DNA of 64,000 nucleotides from Neocallimastix lanati (nom. inval.) (lineage: Eukaryota > Neocallimastigomycota > Neocallimastigomycetes > Neocallimastigales > Neocallimastigaceae): contig JACVTC010000038.1 in the NCBI GenBank assembly GCA_016946835.1, forward strand, positions 280,001 through 344,000, in the 5' to 3' direction. The notes under the pieces were generated by a model. It had not been told where the DNA came from. It made no database searches and was given only the letters and a program-made list of their open reading frames with translations. The first letter of the stretch is position 1, and every line of letters starts with the position of its first letter. Shown one piece after another: positions 1 through 11,215 of this stretch. Both the position numbers and the translations under genes were made by a program.

Positions 1-464
1 ATATTTAAAAAAAAAAAAAAACTTATAATTTTTCTTTAATTTTATATTTTTCTTTTCATTTTATTTTTATTATACTATTATACTAATTATACCAAATAAA
101 AATAAACAAAGAAAATGTATAATTTTTCTTTTTTACTATAAACACAAATATATATATTTTTTTTATTTCCAAACTTTTATTATTTTTATTATTTATTATT
201 TTTTAAAAATAATAATATTGAAAAGAAAAAACTTCAATAATTATTATTAAAAATATATAATTGTATATATATTAATTATTAAATATATATATATATAAAA
301 TAAATTTTAAAAATATTTTTTTATTTTTTTATTTTTTTAATTTATGTTATGATTTAATAAATTAATTAATTTAAAAAATGTATATTAAATAAAATAATTT
401 ATTTATTTACTCTAAATTACAATTAATTATTTTAATTATAATTAAAATAAATTTATATTTATTT

Positions 465-500
<36 letters not shown>

Positions 501-677
501 CTTTTGTTTTTATTATTATTATTTTTTATTAATAAATAAAAAAAAATAATATAAAAATATAATTATTATTAAAATTTTTAATATTATATAAATAATAATA
601 ACAATAATAATAAAAAAAAAATCATTACTTTTTTTTTATTTTTATTACTAAAGGAAAGAAAGAAATAAAAAGTCAAA
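1..677. other. AT-only upstream flank
   Basis: No gene is visible. The stretch is almost pure A/T with a T tract near 470-495, TAATAA runs and no frame free of stops for a useful length. The last ~30 bases (A-rich with GGAAAGAAAG) look like an untranslated leader for the capping-protein gene that follows. Confidence 0.6.
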
Positions 678-1811
678 ATGGTAAAAAAAAAACTAAAAAT
701 ATTGAAACCTTAAAGGAAAAAAAAATATTATTTAATAAAGGAATATTATTATTATTATTATTATTATTATTTTCGTTTTATTTATATTTTAAAAAGATTT
801 ATTTAACTCAATTAATATTGTATTAAAAGTATAATCAGTATAAAATATTACACAATATACCCTTTAAAATCAGCAGAACAAAAAACAAAAATTGATCATA
901 TAAATCATATAAAGAAAATGGCACGTCATAAATATAGTTTTAAATATAATTAAACAAAATTATATATATTTATATATATGTAAATTATATTTATATATAT
1001 ATAATTTTAATGTATTTCAAGCCAGATGGTAAAATTTATTTTATGGATTAAAATAAATAAATAAATAAATAAAAATAATAACCAATAAATAAAAAAAATG
1101 TTATAAGAAAAAACTATTATTGCCTTATAATAGACTTAAATTATATAAATAAATATATTGAATAATAATAATAATAAATAGAAATAATTATCAACAATTC
1201 AATTAAATGATTAAAAATTATACAATATACATGGATCATACATGATAAATATAAAAATACTTGTTATTATTTTGTATATTATATTATAACAAATATACTA
1301 ATAATAATAATAATATTAATATTAATAATAAAAGAGGGAACAATAATATATCTAATTAAATAAGCCAATATTTTTCTAATATATTAATTTAAAGAGCTTT
1401 TTAATATGAATTAATTATTTAATTTTATATTAACTAGAAATATTCATAAAATCATAAAAATATAATTCTACAGTAACAAAATATAAGAAATTTTAATGTT
1501 TTTTCAAAAAAAAAAAAAAAAAAAGAAAATAATGAAATATAATAAAATAAAATTTCTATATAATAATAATTCCTTTATTATTTTTATTTTGCTAATTTTA
1601 TTTAATTATATATATATTTTTATGTTTATTTTGTATCAAAAATGTATATATAAATTTCATTTAAAATTATATTTAAATTTTTAACTTAAAAAAATATGTG
1701 TATATATATTATACATAAAACTTTATACCAATCTTTATGTATAAATTAAATTTATATTCTATTTTTTTTTTAATTTTATTTTTTGTTTTATAAAATAAAA
1801 AAAATGCAATG

Positions 1812-1855
<44 letters not shown>

Positions 1856-2148
1856 TAAAATTAACAGGAACCTTCTGAAGAACAACAAGATAAGAGAGAT
1901 AAGCAATTAAATTATGCTATGGATTTAATGAGAAGATTGCCTCCACAAAATATTGAAATTAATATTGCTAATTTAATTGATTTATGTCAAGATGATGAAG
2001 AAGATTTTGATGATTTTACTGGTGACCTTCTTTCTTCAATTCATCAACCACTCTTAGTTAAGGTTTGTCCAGAATCTAATAAGGAATATTTATGTAGTGA
2101 TTACAACAGAGATTTAGATTCATATCGGTAATAATAAATTAATAATAA

Positions 2149-2244
<96 letters not shown>

Positions 2245-2615
2245 TAAAAGGGGGGCAATATATATATTTTTTATAATTTATCAACTATTTCATTATCAAA
2301 AATAGTTAGATATTGTTTATATATACATTATATCAAAGTATTTATATTAATTAGATATTATAAAAAATAATAATGGATATTTAATTGAAATAATATTTTT
2401 TACAAGCTAGAAGTATAAAATATATAAAATTTCTCTTTTAATAGTAGTAATAATAATTATGATGATTAAAAAAGAGAATTTTATTAATATAATAAATATA
2501 TTTATTTAATTTATCAAATTATTTTATACAAATAGTTATACTTATATATATATATATATAATAATAATTTATACCAAATTATAATATAATATATATTTAA
2601 AATATAAGTGTATTT

Positions 2616-2648
<33 letters not shown>

Positions 2649-3531
2649 TAGTAATAATAATAAAAATAATAATCTCTTCCATATTCTGTATTATATAATA
2701 AATAAAAAAATAACTAATAAATCTATTCTATATTGTTTAATGTTAGTTCTCCATGGTCAAATAAATTTGATCCACCACTTCAAGATGCTACTTATCCTTC
2801 TGACCAATTAAGAAAACTTGAAGTTCAAGCTAATGAAGCTTTCGATGTTTACCGTGATTTGTAATATATAATTATTATTACTTGATTGATTTTTTTTTTT
2901 TTTTTGTATAAATAAAAAAATTATATAATAATAACTAAAAATAACTTATTTAATATATAATATTTTTAATATTTTTATTTTTAATATTATACAATATAAT
3001 AAAATATTATATAAAATGGTACATTATTTTTAAAAACATAATTAATTGAAATAAATAATATATATATACTTCACAAATATTTTCAAACATAATTTATTTG
3101 GCATAAAAAATAATTATGATAATTAAAATTATAAATAAATGAAAATACATTTTTTTTTAATAATCATTAATAAATCCTATTTAAAAAAAATAAAAAATAA
3201 AAAATAAAAAATAAAAAATAAAAATAAAAAGATACTACGGTGGAGGTTTATCATCTGTTTATATGTGGGATACTGAAAATGGTTTTGCTGCTGCTGTTTT
3301 CCTTAAAAAAAGTAAGTTGGTTTTTTTATATCAATCATTTATTTGTTAATTAATATGTATAGTGTGTTAGTGTGTGTTTTATTATTATTATTATTATTCA
3401 AATTCAAATATTTCCAATTCTTATTTTATTAAATGATGTATCATTATATCATTATTTTTATAAGATTCTATTTTTACTTAATTTTATATACATTTTAATT
3501 ATTATTTTATAAACTTATATAAATTTACGTG

Positions 3532-3562
<31 letters not shown>

Positions 3563-4052
3563 AAAAAAAAAAAAAAGCTAATGAAAAGGGTTCCACTGAT
3601 AAAAGTTCATGGGATTCTATTCATATTTTCGAAGTTGAAAATAAAGGACGTAATGTATTATATAAGTTAACTTCAACCATTACTCTTTACATTGTCAGTA
3701 GTAACGAAAATATGGGTAATATGAATTTATCTGGTAGTTTAACACGTTATGTAAGTTAATGATAAGTATATAAATATATTTATATTTTAAAGGATATAAT
3801 TATTTATATTTATATTTAATTTTATCATTTCCATTTAAGACCGAAAGTGAATTTCCAAATCAAGATCATATTGGTAATCTTGGTAGAATGGTAGAAGGTA
3901 TGGAATTTAATATGAGAAATACCTTACAAGAAATATATTTTGGAAAAACAAGAAATATTGTAAATGAATTAAGATCAATTGCTTCACTTGAAGATGAAAA
4001 GAAGAAAATGTTATTCACTAAAGATCTTATGAATCGTCTTAAAAAGAATTAA
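678..4052 (+). CDS. CAP2: F-actin-capping protein subunit beta (CapZ beta)
   Basis: Beta subunit of the heterodimeric capping protein, which blocks actin-filament barbed ends in the cytoplasm (with an alpha subunit not in this window). Proposed exons: 678-680 (ATG only, tentative), 1868-2127, 2747-2860, 3232-3311, 3578-3750, 3840-4052. All junctions are GT/AG and phases agree, giving about 280 aa (family usual 270-290). Family landmarks read directly: [106 protein letters not shown]. The start is the weak point: exon 2 is open upstream of its internal Met (1919) to the acceptor at 1867 with [17 protein letters not shown], so a short 5' exon is needed. ATG followed directly by GTAAAA occurs at 678 and at 1026; the first has the better A-rich context but implies a 1.2-kb intron. 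Identity is very secure, the first exon is not. Confidence 0.93.
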
Positions 4053-4224
4053 AAAATGAAAAAATGAAAAAAGGAGAAAAAAAAATATAAAAAAAAAGTA
4101 TCTGTCCTTGACAATAAAAATAAAAATGAAAAAAAAAAAAAAAAATATAAATATATATAAGAAAAAAAAAATGAAAATGAAAATGAAAATGAAAATGAAA
4201 ATGAAAATATAAAATAAAATAAAA

Positions 4225-4255
<31 letters not shown>

Positions 4256-5099
4256 TGCATAAAATAAAATAAAATTTTTATATTAATTTCAAATAAAAAT
4301 AATAAATAAAAATAAATAATTAAATAATAATAATAAATAAATAATAAATAAATAAAATAAATTAAAAACAAAATAAATTAAAAACATATACTAAAAGAAA
4401 AAAAAAAGTGTATTTTTACAAATATATTATATTATTATATATATTATTAATTTAAAGAATTATAAGTATATTAATATATATATATTAATAATTTGTAATA
4501 AAAAAAAAAAAAAAAAAAACTTTAATTATATAAAATAAAAATGAATTATTAAAGTACTTTAATAATATATATAATAATAATAGGAATAGTATTGTTAATA
4601 ATAATAGTAATAGTATTGAGAGTGAAAAAATAGGAACATTATTAATTTGTGATAGTTGATAGTATAAATAATAGTAGTATCGTTACTAGTAATGTTAAAG
4701 ATTCAGATTCAATTTGGTAAAAATATGTTAAAAAAAAAAAATAATAATATTAACATAATTTTTTTTTTTTTTTTTTTTTTTTTTTTGTGATTTTTCTGAA
4801 TGAGTGTGTGTGTGTATAAATATATATATAAAGGTGACCGTGACATGATACCAATTAAATTAATAATATTTCTTCTTGATGAAAGAGATGCAGACATTAA
4901 TTATTAATTTAAATCATATATTTATATATATAAAAATAAATAAATAAAAAAAAAAAAAAAAAAAAAAGAAAAATAAATATATAAATAAATAAAAAAAGAA
5001 ATGGAATGGAATATTTTGTTTTAAATAACCAAATCATTTCTGGGAGATTTATTCCTTAAATAAATAAATAATTATTAAAAAAAAAAAAAAAAAAAAAAA
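4053..5099. other. AT-rich spacer with minor relic
   Basis: This is the 3' flank of the capping gene. It holds purine-rich tracts, an ATGAAA-type hexamer run near 4168-4210, A tracts near 4225-4250 and 4950, and a T tract at 4760-4785. Around 4580-4905 there is a slightly less AT-extreme island with two short open stretches (IESEKIGTLLICDS, then GDRDMIPIKLIIFLLDERD) separated by stops. It could be a decayed repeat or gene remnant; it was not recognised. Confidence 0.4.
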
Positions 5100-5530
5100 A
5101 AAGCGTCAATTCTTGGTTACGATCTACGGCTCTTTCTTTCTTTACAAAAAAAAAAAAAAGATGCCTTGGGCTTAATAAATTATTCGATTATAAGGATTGC
5201 TATTCCGATTAAACGGAGGGGGGTAATAATAAACGCGCATACTAAACTAAGGAGCGTCAAAATAGAAAAGGAAGTATAGTACAGTTAAGACAGGCTTAGT
5301 GGGGGGTTAATGCCCTCTGAAGGAGAAGATCATACCTTTTTTTTTTTTTTTTTTTTTTCCTTTCAGATAGTGATAGTCCATTCAAACTCTTAAAATCCGG
5401 GATAAGAATTTCTTTTTTAAAAAGAAATATTTAATAATCTAAGAAGTGAGGTTCGTTGCCTATGAACTTTTTTTTTTCTTTTTCTGAATTTATCTATACA
5501 GTTTTATTAGAATAATTTTTTTTTTTTTTT
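5100..5530 (+). mobile_element. LINE 3'-end relic (second subfamily), sense
   Basis: Decayed 3' end of a non-LTR retrotransposon. The segment 5105-5215 aligns by eye with the LINE relic at 27030-27095 (TTGGT..TACTGC/GATCTACGGC.., ATTGCTATT..). The segment 5248-5515 aligns with 25975-26165: GAGCGTC then GTTAAGACAGGCTTAG, CCTCTGAAGGAGAAGA, and the 3' UTR block GAGGTTCGTTGCCTATGAAC. Numerous stops and inserted homopolymers show it is dead. Its higher GC content stands out against the surrounding DNA. Boundaries are approximate. Confidence 0.6.
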
Positions 5531-5637
5531 TTTTTTTTATTATTATTATTATTATTTCACATTATTATTAAAAAATTAATAATAATAATTTTTTTTATTA
5601 ATTATGTATGTTTTTTTTTTTATAAATATTCATGTTT

Positions 5638-5725
5638 TTTTTTTTTTTTTTTTTTTTTTTAGACTTAGAGAATAACTTTATTTAATTTATAATAATAATA
5701 ATAATAAAATTACATGATTTAAATG

Positions 5726-5756
<31 letters not shown>

Positions 5757-6948
5757 AAATGAAATACATGAAATGAAATATTATATATTATATATTATAT
5801 ATTATATAATTATAAAAGTGAGTTGGAAGCAATAGTTTCTAACTTTTCCCATTCATCGATGATAATACCGCGTCCATTATTTCGAGTAAGAATTTCAGTA
5901 TTAGTGTTATCAAACGAAAAACGAATCTGTATCAGATCTTTCACTGGGAGCTGAAAATCCATGCCTTATCATTTCGACGTCGACGCTCTTAGCAACGGTA
6001 GATTCAATAGATTCAACGGAATACCATTTCATCATCAATCTAACAGATCGACATTATTAGAGGTATTTACGTTTGTTAGAAACTCCACAATCCCCACAAA
6101 ATACGGAACAGTCAACGAAGTTGAACTTTGTTTAAAAATATTGTCAACTAAATTGTCTTTGTTCCCCATCGTTATCTTTAATTTTTTTTATATATTGAAC
6201 GCCCGCCAAGAAGAGCACTCAATATAAAATAATAAATATTATTATCTTAAATCCTTGGATGTTTCTTTAGATTCAGAAAAGGATTTTTGTTCAATTATTA
6301 TTGAAAACTTCAAAAAGAGATCATCTAGAAAAGGTAAAAATTAATTTCTGCAATTTTCCATTTCTTTACTGGCAAAGATTCATTGAGAAAAGCTAGGTAC
6401 ACTAACACCACATCATGGGCAACATTTAGGGCAATCTTCAGAGACTATTTTTCTTTTAATGGAAATACTAATGTCAAATTTAAAAATCACTCCTAATTCG
6501 AGAAAATCCAAAAGAATCCTAATTGATACTACTTTAGAATATTGAAATGTTAAGTTTTAGAATTTCTGAAATAAATCCAAAATCATTCTCCTTGTAAATA
6601 ATTGCTTTTTTAGCATTTGAGGGTTTGAAGACATCTCTTTCCCAATAAAACTTTTTTATTTCACTTTTTTTTTTTTTTTTTTTTTTTACCATTTAATTTC
6701 TTTTCCAAAATCCTTGATTCTTTAGTCCATGAGTAATGTGATATAGAAGGAATATTATTAGTGAGATGATTAATATAATACATGATGAGTTTTTCCATTT
6801 TCTAAAGCAGAGAAATTAAGATATAGCACAGACAACTGAATGAGAAGGTTATTCTCAATTCACGAGTAATATCATTAGAGACTAACATAAGAATTACGAG
6901 ATTTAAATCCAAAACTCCAATAAAGACCTCTGTTAATATTTTTTTGTG
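5638..6948 (-). mobile_element. Older LINE copy, antisense (3' portion)
   Basis: The reverse complement aligns along its length with the 3' third of the LINE at 6949-10570. From right to left: the GGTYTKTATTGGAGTTT block (6915-6935), the CCHC-like region around 6400-6440, CTTCTTGGCGG (about 6205), TTTTGTGGGG (about 6105), GTCGACGTCG (about 5980), GATGAATGGGAA (about 5850), then the 3' UTR and a terminal AGTCT-polyA that reads on this strand as a T tract followed by AGACTTAG at 5638-5668. It is riddled with stops and indels. It is interrupted by the sense LINE; its remaining 5' part lies at 10585-10700. Confidence 0.8.
6935..6948. repeat. Target-site duplication, left copy
   Basis: AATATTTTTTTGTG, identical to 10571-10584 immediately after the poly-A tail of the sense LINE. 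The flanking sequence on either side is one interrupted antisense LINE, so the duplication marks the insertion point. Confidence 0.85.
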
Positions 6949-9900
6949 TACTGAGACGTGCGGACAAAAAAATCCCTGGTATGAGGGGCCTTTATATAGG
7001 TGTGCACTCCTCCTGCCAATTCATTAATGATGATTTTGAATATAGATATATACTCTCAGTAAATATATTCTCTTTTTGGGGTGTCAGATGTTCTTTAGGG
7101 AACATTTACATCCCTAGCAAAAAACACAAAGACTCTAGAGAAAAAGCGGAAACTGATTTTGCTAATTGGCTCAAGAACCATCAGAATAACCCTTCGGCTA
7201 TTGTTGGTGATTTCAACATGACTAAGCAACAACTCAAAGATCTTATTCTTAGAATTTCCCCTCAATGGTTTGTTATGGATATGGTTGGTCATCAATTTAC
7301 TTGGTCTAATGGTGGAAAGAATTCTTGTATTGATTTTATAGTAGTGAACGATAAATTAAGAAATTATCTGAATATTGCTTCTGTATGCTACTCTTTTAAT
7401 GACATCTCTGACCATTTACCACTTATTCTTTCTTGTAAAAAAATATCTCCTGATGGTTTTGTTACTCCCCCTCGGGATAAACAAATTAAGTGGTCTAATC
7501 GAATTTGTAGGGATAAACGTGAAGCAATCTTCTCTCATAATAAATTCACATGTTTACTGGATGAATTTGAACATAATGATAATCTAGACTCTAATACAAT
7601 GGTTAAAAAACTTCTTGACACAGCAAATAAAATAGGCGATGACATTCAAGCAAGAGTTCCTACAAATTTACAGGGTTCAGCGTTCCATTGTCCTGCTTAT
7701 ATTAAGAAATTATCACATGAAAAACATTTATTTTATAAAAGGATTAAAAATTTTAAACTTCGTAATGATTTGTCAAATCTTCAAGAATTTTGTGATCTCT
7801 CAAAAGAATATAGAGTTCTCTCTGATTATATCATTAGTATTAAAAGAAATATTAGAAATATTAGATTTAAAAATTTGATTCATTCCATCGGCGAATGTTT
7901 CTTAAAAAATGATGCCCAGCGTGGTTGGTCTGGACTTAAGAAAATTTCTAAACCTTCTTACTCTCCTTCCCAATCACCTGTATACATTAAAGATAAAGAA
8001 GGTAATGTTCTAGTATCCCAAGAAGATCAACTCAATCGTTTTGCAGAACACTATGAAGAACTTGCTTCTGATATAACTGGTCACAGTCTTAATGAAAATT
8101 ATTGGAAAAGAATACTTAATAATTCTTCTACTCCTCAGGAATCATGGGATATTAATCAACCTATTTCCATGTCAGAAATTCATTCAACTGTTCTTTCAAT
8201 GAAAAATAACAAAGCACCTGGTCCTGATGGTATACCTACAGAATTTTTTAAAGCATTTTTTAATTCTGAGAGTAGAAATTCTTCTCAGGATGACTCTAAT
8301 CAAGAGGTTACTTATTCCGATTGTGCAAAGTGTCTGTTATTACTTTTTAATAAAATTTGGGATGGTGACTTTCCTAATGAATGGAACTCTGCTTCTATTG
8401 TTTCTATTCCTAAAAAAGGGGATCTTTCAGATTGTAATAATTATCGTGGTATTTCACTCATCAATGTAGGTTTAAAAATTCTATCAAAAATTGTCACTAA
8501 AAGAATATCGGACTATGCTTTTTCTAATGGAATAATTAGACCAGAACAGTTTGGTTTTAGAAATAAAGAAGAATGTATTAGTTTATTTGTATCCATTCGT
8601 GAAATTTGTCAAAGAAGAAAATTTAAGGATAAATTTACCTTTCTTGCCTTTCTTGACCTTAAAAAAGCTTATGATTCAGTTCCAATTTACAATATACTTA
8701 CTAAACTAGATAATCTTGGTATTCGTGGTAAATGCCTTCAATTCATTACTAATCTATACCTTACCTCGAAAGCTCGTGCAATCTTTAATGGTAAACTTTC
8801 AAAAGAATTTCCAATACACCGTGGTGTTCGCCAAGGGTGTCCTCTCTCACCTATCTTATTCAATATATTTATCAATGATATTTTTGATAAATGTAAAAGA
8901 TATGGTGTGATTACTGAAAAGAAAAAGTGTTGTGGTGGATTATTTGCTGATGATATTGTATTATTAGCTCCTACAAAATCTTCACTTAAAAACCTTTTGA
9001 ATATTGCTCATGATTGGGGTATTAAAAATGAAATGACCTTTGGAATCAATAAATGCGCTACACTAGTTGTTAAACCAAAGAATTTTATTCCTTCAAGACA
9101 TTATGAAAATCCTACATTTAGACTTGGTATGAACTATATACCAAGCACTAATCAATATACATATCTTGGTATACCTTTTAATGAATCGTTGGATTTAAAA
9201 CCTATTATTGCTAAGATGAACAGTATAATTAATTATACTGTTAACTCTTTCTTTAGATTTTTAACCAATAGGAATGTTCCTTTCTACTTTAAAACTCGTA
9301 TACTAGTTTCTTTTGTCCTTAGTTCAGTTCTTTATTATGCTCCCTTACTTGGTTCAAATAAAAAGAATACTGAAAAAGCTCAAACTGCTTTTAATCGAGG
9401 TTTGTATTGGAGTTTCGGGTTTAAAAATAAAACCTCCAATACTTCAATTTACAATATGTCTAAGGAACTTTCTATACCTCCTATAGCTAGTTTTTGTGCT
9501 AAGGCGATGATTCGATGCTTTAAAAAGTGGAAAGATTCTTCTTGTATTATTTCTCATTTAGTCAAAAATATACCTACACTTTCTCACTATTCATGGACGA
9601 AAAAAGCACGGAGTTTAGCAGTACACAAGCACAGTAATAAACTTCCTGGAGAAATAAGGAAGTTTTACTGGGAAAATATTCATTATTCAAGCACTCCTGC
9701 GATCAGATCTACAAAATACAAGAAATTTAAATTTGGTTTTAAAAAATTTATTCATCGTCTATCACTTAAATATTCACAATTTTCTCTTGGATTTTTTTGG
9801 ATTGGACGAATTAAATGTGGATTCAAATTTGATGTAAAAACGTATGTTAAAAGTAATCTAGTATCAGAAAATTGCCCAACATACTGCCCTTGTTGTGGTG

Positions 9901-10538
9901 AGAGTAACAGCATACCTAGTTTTACACACTGGATACTTTTATGTCCTAAATTTGAAGAATTTAGGCAACATTTCATTCCCTTTGTTGATGAAATTTTTAT
10001 TAATTTTTCTCTAATTGTTCATGAGAAATCATTGAACATTCCTGATGATAAAGAGGAAGATTTTGATGATAATATCAATTTTTACGTGCTGTGTATCCTT
10101 CTTGGCGGAAATGCAGTATTTGAAATCTTAAAGATCGGCTCGGGGGAAAGAAGGCGACTTATTAATAATATTTTTCAATCACCTTCGAACGAGTCTTCTT
10201 TCCCGATTTCATTTTTTGTGGGGCTTGCGGAATTCCTTACTAACGTTATGCCTATTGTGATTGGTGATTTTTACACCACGATCGATTTGTATAGTGTTAG
10301 ACCTACCGTTGTCAAGAGTGTCGACGTCGTAACGATAAGGCAAAGAAGAAATTCTGATACAGATTCGAATGATAATTTTCATCCACATGGGGTTATCTTC
10401 GATGAATGGGAAGAGTTAGAGGCCTTTTCGTCCTCGAAGCTCATAACGTAGTTTTTTAATATTAATATAAAAAAATTTCATGTATTTAAATTTCATGTAT
10501 TTTTTAAAAAAATATTATTAAATAAAGTTTATTCCTAG

Positions 10539-10570
<32 letters not shown>
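6949..10570 (+). mobile_element. Non-LTR (LINE) retrotransposon, 5'-truncated
   Basis: The element runs from the end of the left target-site duplication to the end of its poly-A tail (about 10541-10572). It is cut off at the 5' end inside the endonuclease domain, as is usual after target-primed reverse transcription, but is otherwise uninterrupted. It carries a long ORF (6981-10451) followed by a short 3' UTR with two repeats of TTTCATGTATTT, AATAAA at about 10518 and CTAGTCT directly before poly-A. Intact coding sequence and a perfect 14-bp duplication suggest a young insertion. A 3'-end sibling lies at 46333 and older cousins at 5100, 25960 and 26455. Confidence 0.92.
6981..10451 (+). CDS. 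LINE endonuclease / reverse transcriptase polyprotein
   Basis: Makes the nicking endonuclease and reverse transcriptase of the retrotransposon. The 1156-aa frame has no stop. It is open upstream to the truncation point (KKIPG precedes Met1), so this Met is probably internal to the original ORF2-like protein. APE-type endonuclease C-terminal half: GDFN at 76-79, D118, SDHLP at 143-147; the N-terminal catalytic part is missing. RT domain: NNKAPGPDGIPTEFF near 410, PKKGDLSDCNNYRGISL, FLDLKKAYDSV, GVRQGCPLSPILFNIF, and the FADD active site at 655-658. A C-terminal CCHC zinc knuckle follows (C969-x2-C972-x10-H983-x4-C988). This order resembles L1/Tad-type LINEs; the clade was not tested. No RNase H domain was recognised. 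The RT looks catalytically complete, but the copy should be unable to start a new cycle on its own without its 5' end. Confidence 0.93.
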   Translation: MRGLYIGVHSSCQFINDDFEYRYILSVNIFSFWGVRCSLGNIYIPSKKHKDSREKAETDFANWLKNHQNNPSAIVGDFNMTKQQLKDLILRISPQWFVMDMVGHQFTWSNGGKNSCIDFIVVNDKLRNYLNIASVCYSFNDISDHLPLILSCKKISPDGFVTPPRDKQIKWSNRICRDKREAIFSHNKFTCLLDEFEHNDNLDSNTMVKKLLDTANKIGDDIQARVPTNLQGSAFHCPAYIKKLSHEKHLFYKRIKNFKLRNDLSNLQEFCDLSKEYRVLSDYIISIKRNIRNIRFKNLIHSIGECFLKNDAQRGWSGLKKISKPSYSPSQSPVYIKDKEGNVLVSQEDQLNRFAEHYEELASDITGHSLNENYWKRILNNSSTPQESWDINQPISMSEIHSTVLSMKNNKAPGPDGIPTEFFKAFFNSESRNSSQDDSNQEVTYSDCAKCLLLLFNKIWDGDFPNEWNSASIVSIPKKGDLSDCNNYRGISLINVGLKILSKIVTKRISDYAFSNGIIRPEQFGFRNKEECISLFVSIREICQRRKFKDKFTFLAFLDLKKAYDSVPIYNILTKLDNLGIRGKCLQFITNLYLTSKARAIFNGKLSKEFPIHRGVRQGCPLSPILFNIFINDIFDKCKRYGVITEKKKCCGGLFADDIVLLAPTKSSLKNLLNIAHDWGIKNEMTFGINKCATLVVKPKNFIPSRHYENPTFRLGMNYIPSTNQYTYLGIPFNESLDLKPIIAKMNSIINYTVNSFFRFLTNRNVPFYFKTRILVSFVLSSVLYYAPLLGSNKKNTEKAQTAFNRGLYWSFGFKNKTSNTSIYNMSKELSIPPIASFCAKAMIRCFKKWKDSSCIISHLVKNIPTLSHYSWTKKARSLAVHKHSNKLPGEIRKFYWENIHYSSTPAIRSTKYKKFKFGFKKFIHRLSLKYSQFSLGFFWIGRIKCGFKFDVKTYVKSNLVSENCPTYCPCCGESNSIPSFTHWILLCPKFEEFRQHFIPFVDEIFINFSLIVHEKSLNIPDDKEEDFDDNINFYVLCILLGGNAVFEILKIGSGERRRLINNIFQSPSNESSFPISFFVGLAEFLTNVMPIVIGDFYTTIDLYSVRPTVVKSVDVVTIRQRRNSDTDSNDNFHPHGVIFDEWEELEAFSSSKLIT

Positions 10571-10575
<5 letters not shown>

Positions 10576-10584
10576 TTTTTTGTG
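10571..10584. repeat. Target-site duplication, right copy
   Basis: AATATTTTTTTGTG, the perfect match of 6935-6948, directly downstream of the LINE poly-A. Confidence 0.85.
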
Positions 10585-10700
10585 CTTTAGAGCAGCTGCT
10601 CTTATTTTAACCAAAGAGAGGAGCATAATATAAAACAAGACTAAGAATAAAGGAAATTAAAACATATTTCTTGAATGGGTGAGGAATAATAAATATAAAT
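10585..10700 (-). mobile_element. Older LINE copy, antisense (5' remainder)
   Basis: The reverse complement reads ...TTCTTAGTCTTGTTTTATAT, TATGCTCCTCTCTTTGGTT..., matching the sense LINE near 9305-9360 (GTCCTTAGTTCAGTTCTT, TATGCTCCCTTACTTGGTT). This is exactly the piece that should precede the segment ending at 6948. It is the other half of the interrupted older copy; its outer limit fades near 10690-10740. Confidence 0.75.
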
Positions 10701-10734
10701 ATTCATGTAATTAATAAATAAATAAAGTTAATGT

Positions 10735-10750
10735 TCGCAATAATCGCAAC

Positions 10751-10791
<41 letters not shown>

Positions 10792-10805
10792 TATTTTTAT
10801 TTTCA

Positions 10806-10885
<80 letters not shown>

Positions 10886-10925
10886 TTTTCTATTTTATTT
10901 TTATTTTACTATATTATATAATTTT

Positions 10926-10974
<49 letters not shown>

Positions 10975-11160
10975 CATAAGAATTTATTACATATTGTATT
11001 ATAAAATTATTTCAAATTTCAAATTGAGAAAATAAAATTGAAATACGATAAAAAAAAAAATTATATATATATCCAATGTTTATTTATTTATTTTTATTTT
11101 ATATATTGCATTCTATTAAAAATAAAAAAAAAAAAAAATTTTTTTTTTTTTCTTTTTTAT

Positions 11161-11201
<41 letters not shown>

Positions 11202-11215
11202 AAAATAAAATATTA
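10735..11215. repeat. Homopolymer and (ATT)n block
   Basis: A tract at 10753-10784, (ATT)n about 10808-10885, T tract about 10927-10974, then more A and T tracts around 11125-11197. Only homopolymer-type frames are present. It ends at the stop of the minus-strand gene. Confidence 0.8.

Noticed and set aside
1496-1906. Short ORFs upstream of capping-protein exon 2
   Set aside because: Lys/Ile/Leu low complexity from A/T tracts within the presumed first intron.
6949-6990. Twin-priming 5' inversion of a single LINE
   Set aside because: The antisense segment includes the element's own 3' end and poly-A and resumes on the far side, so it is a separate older copy.
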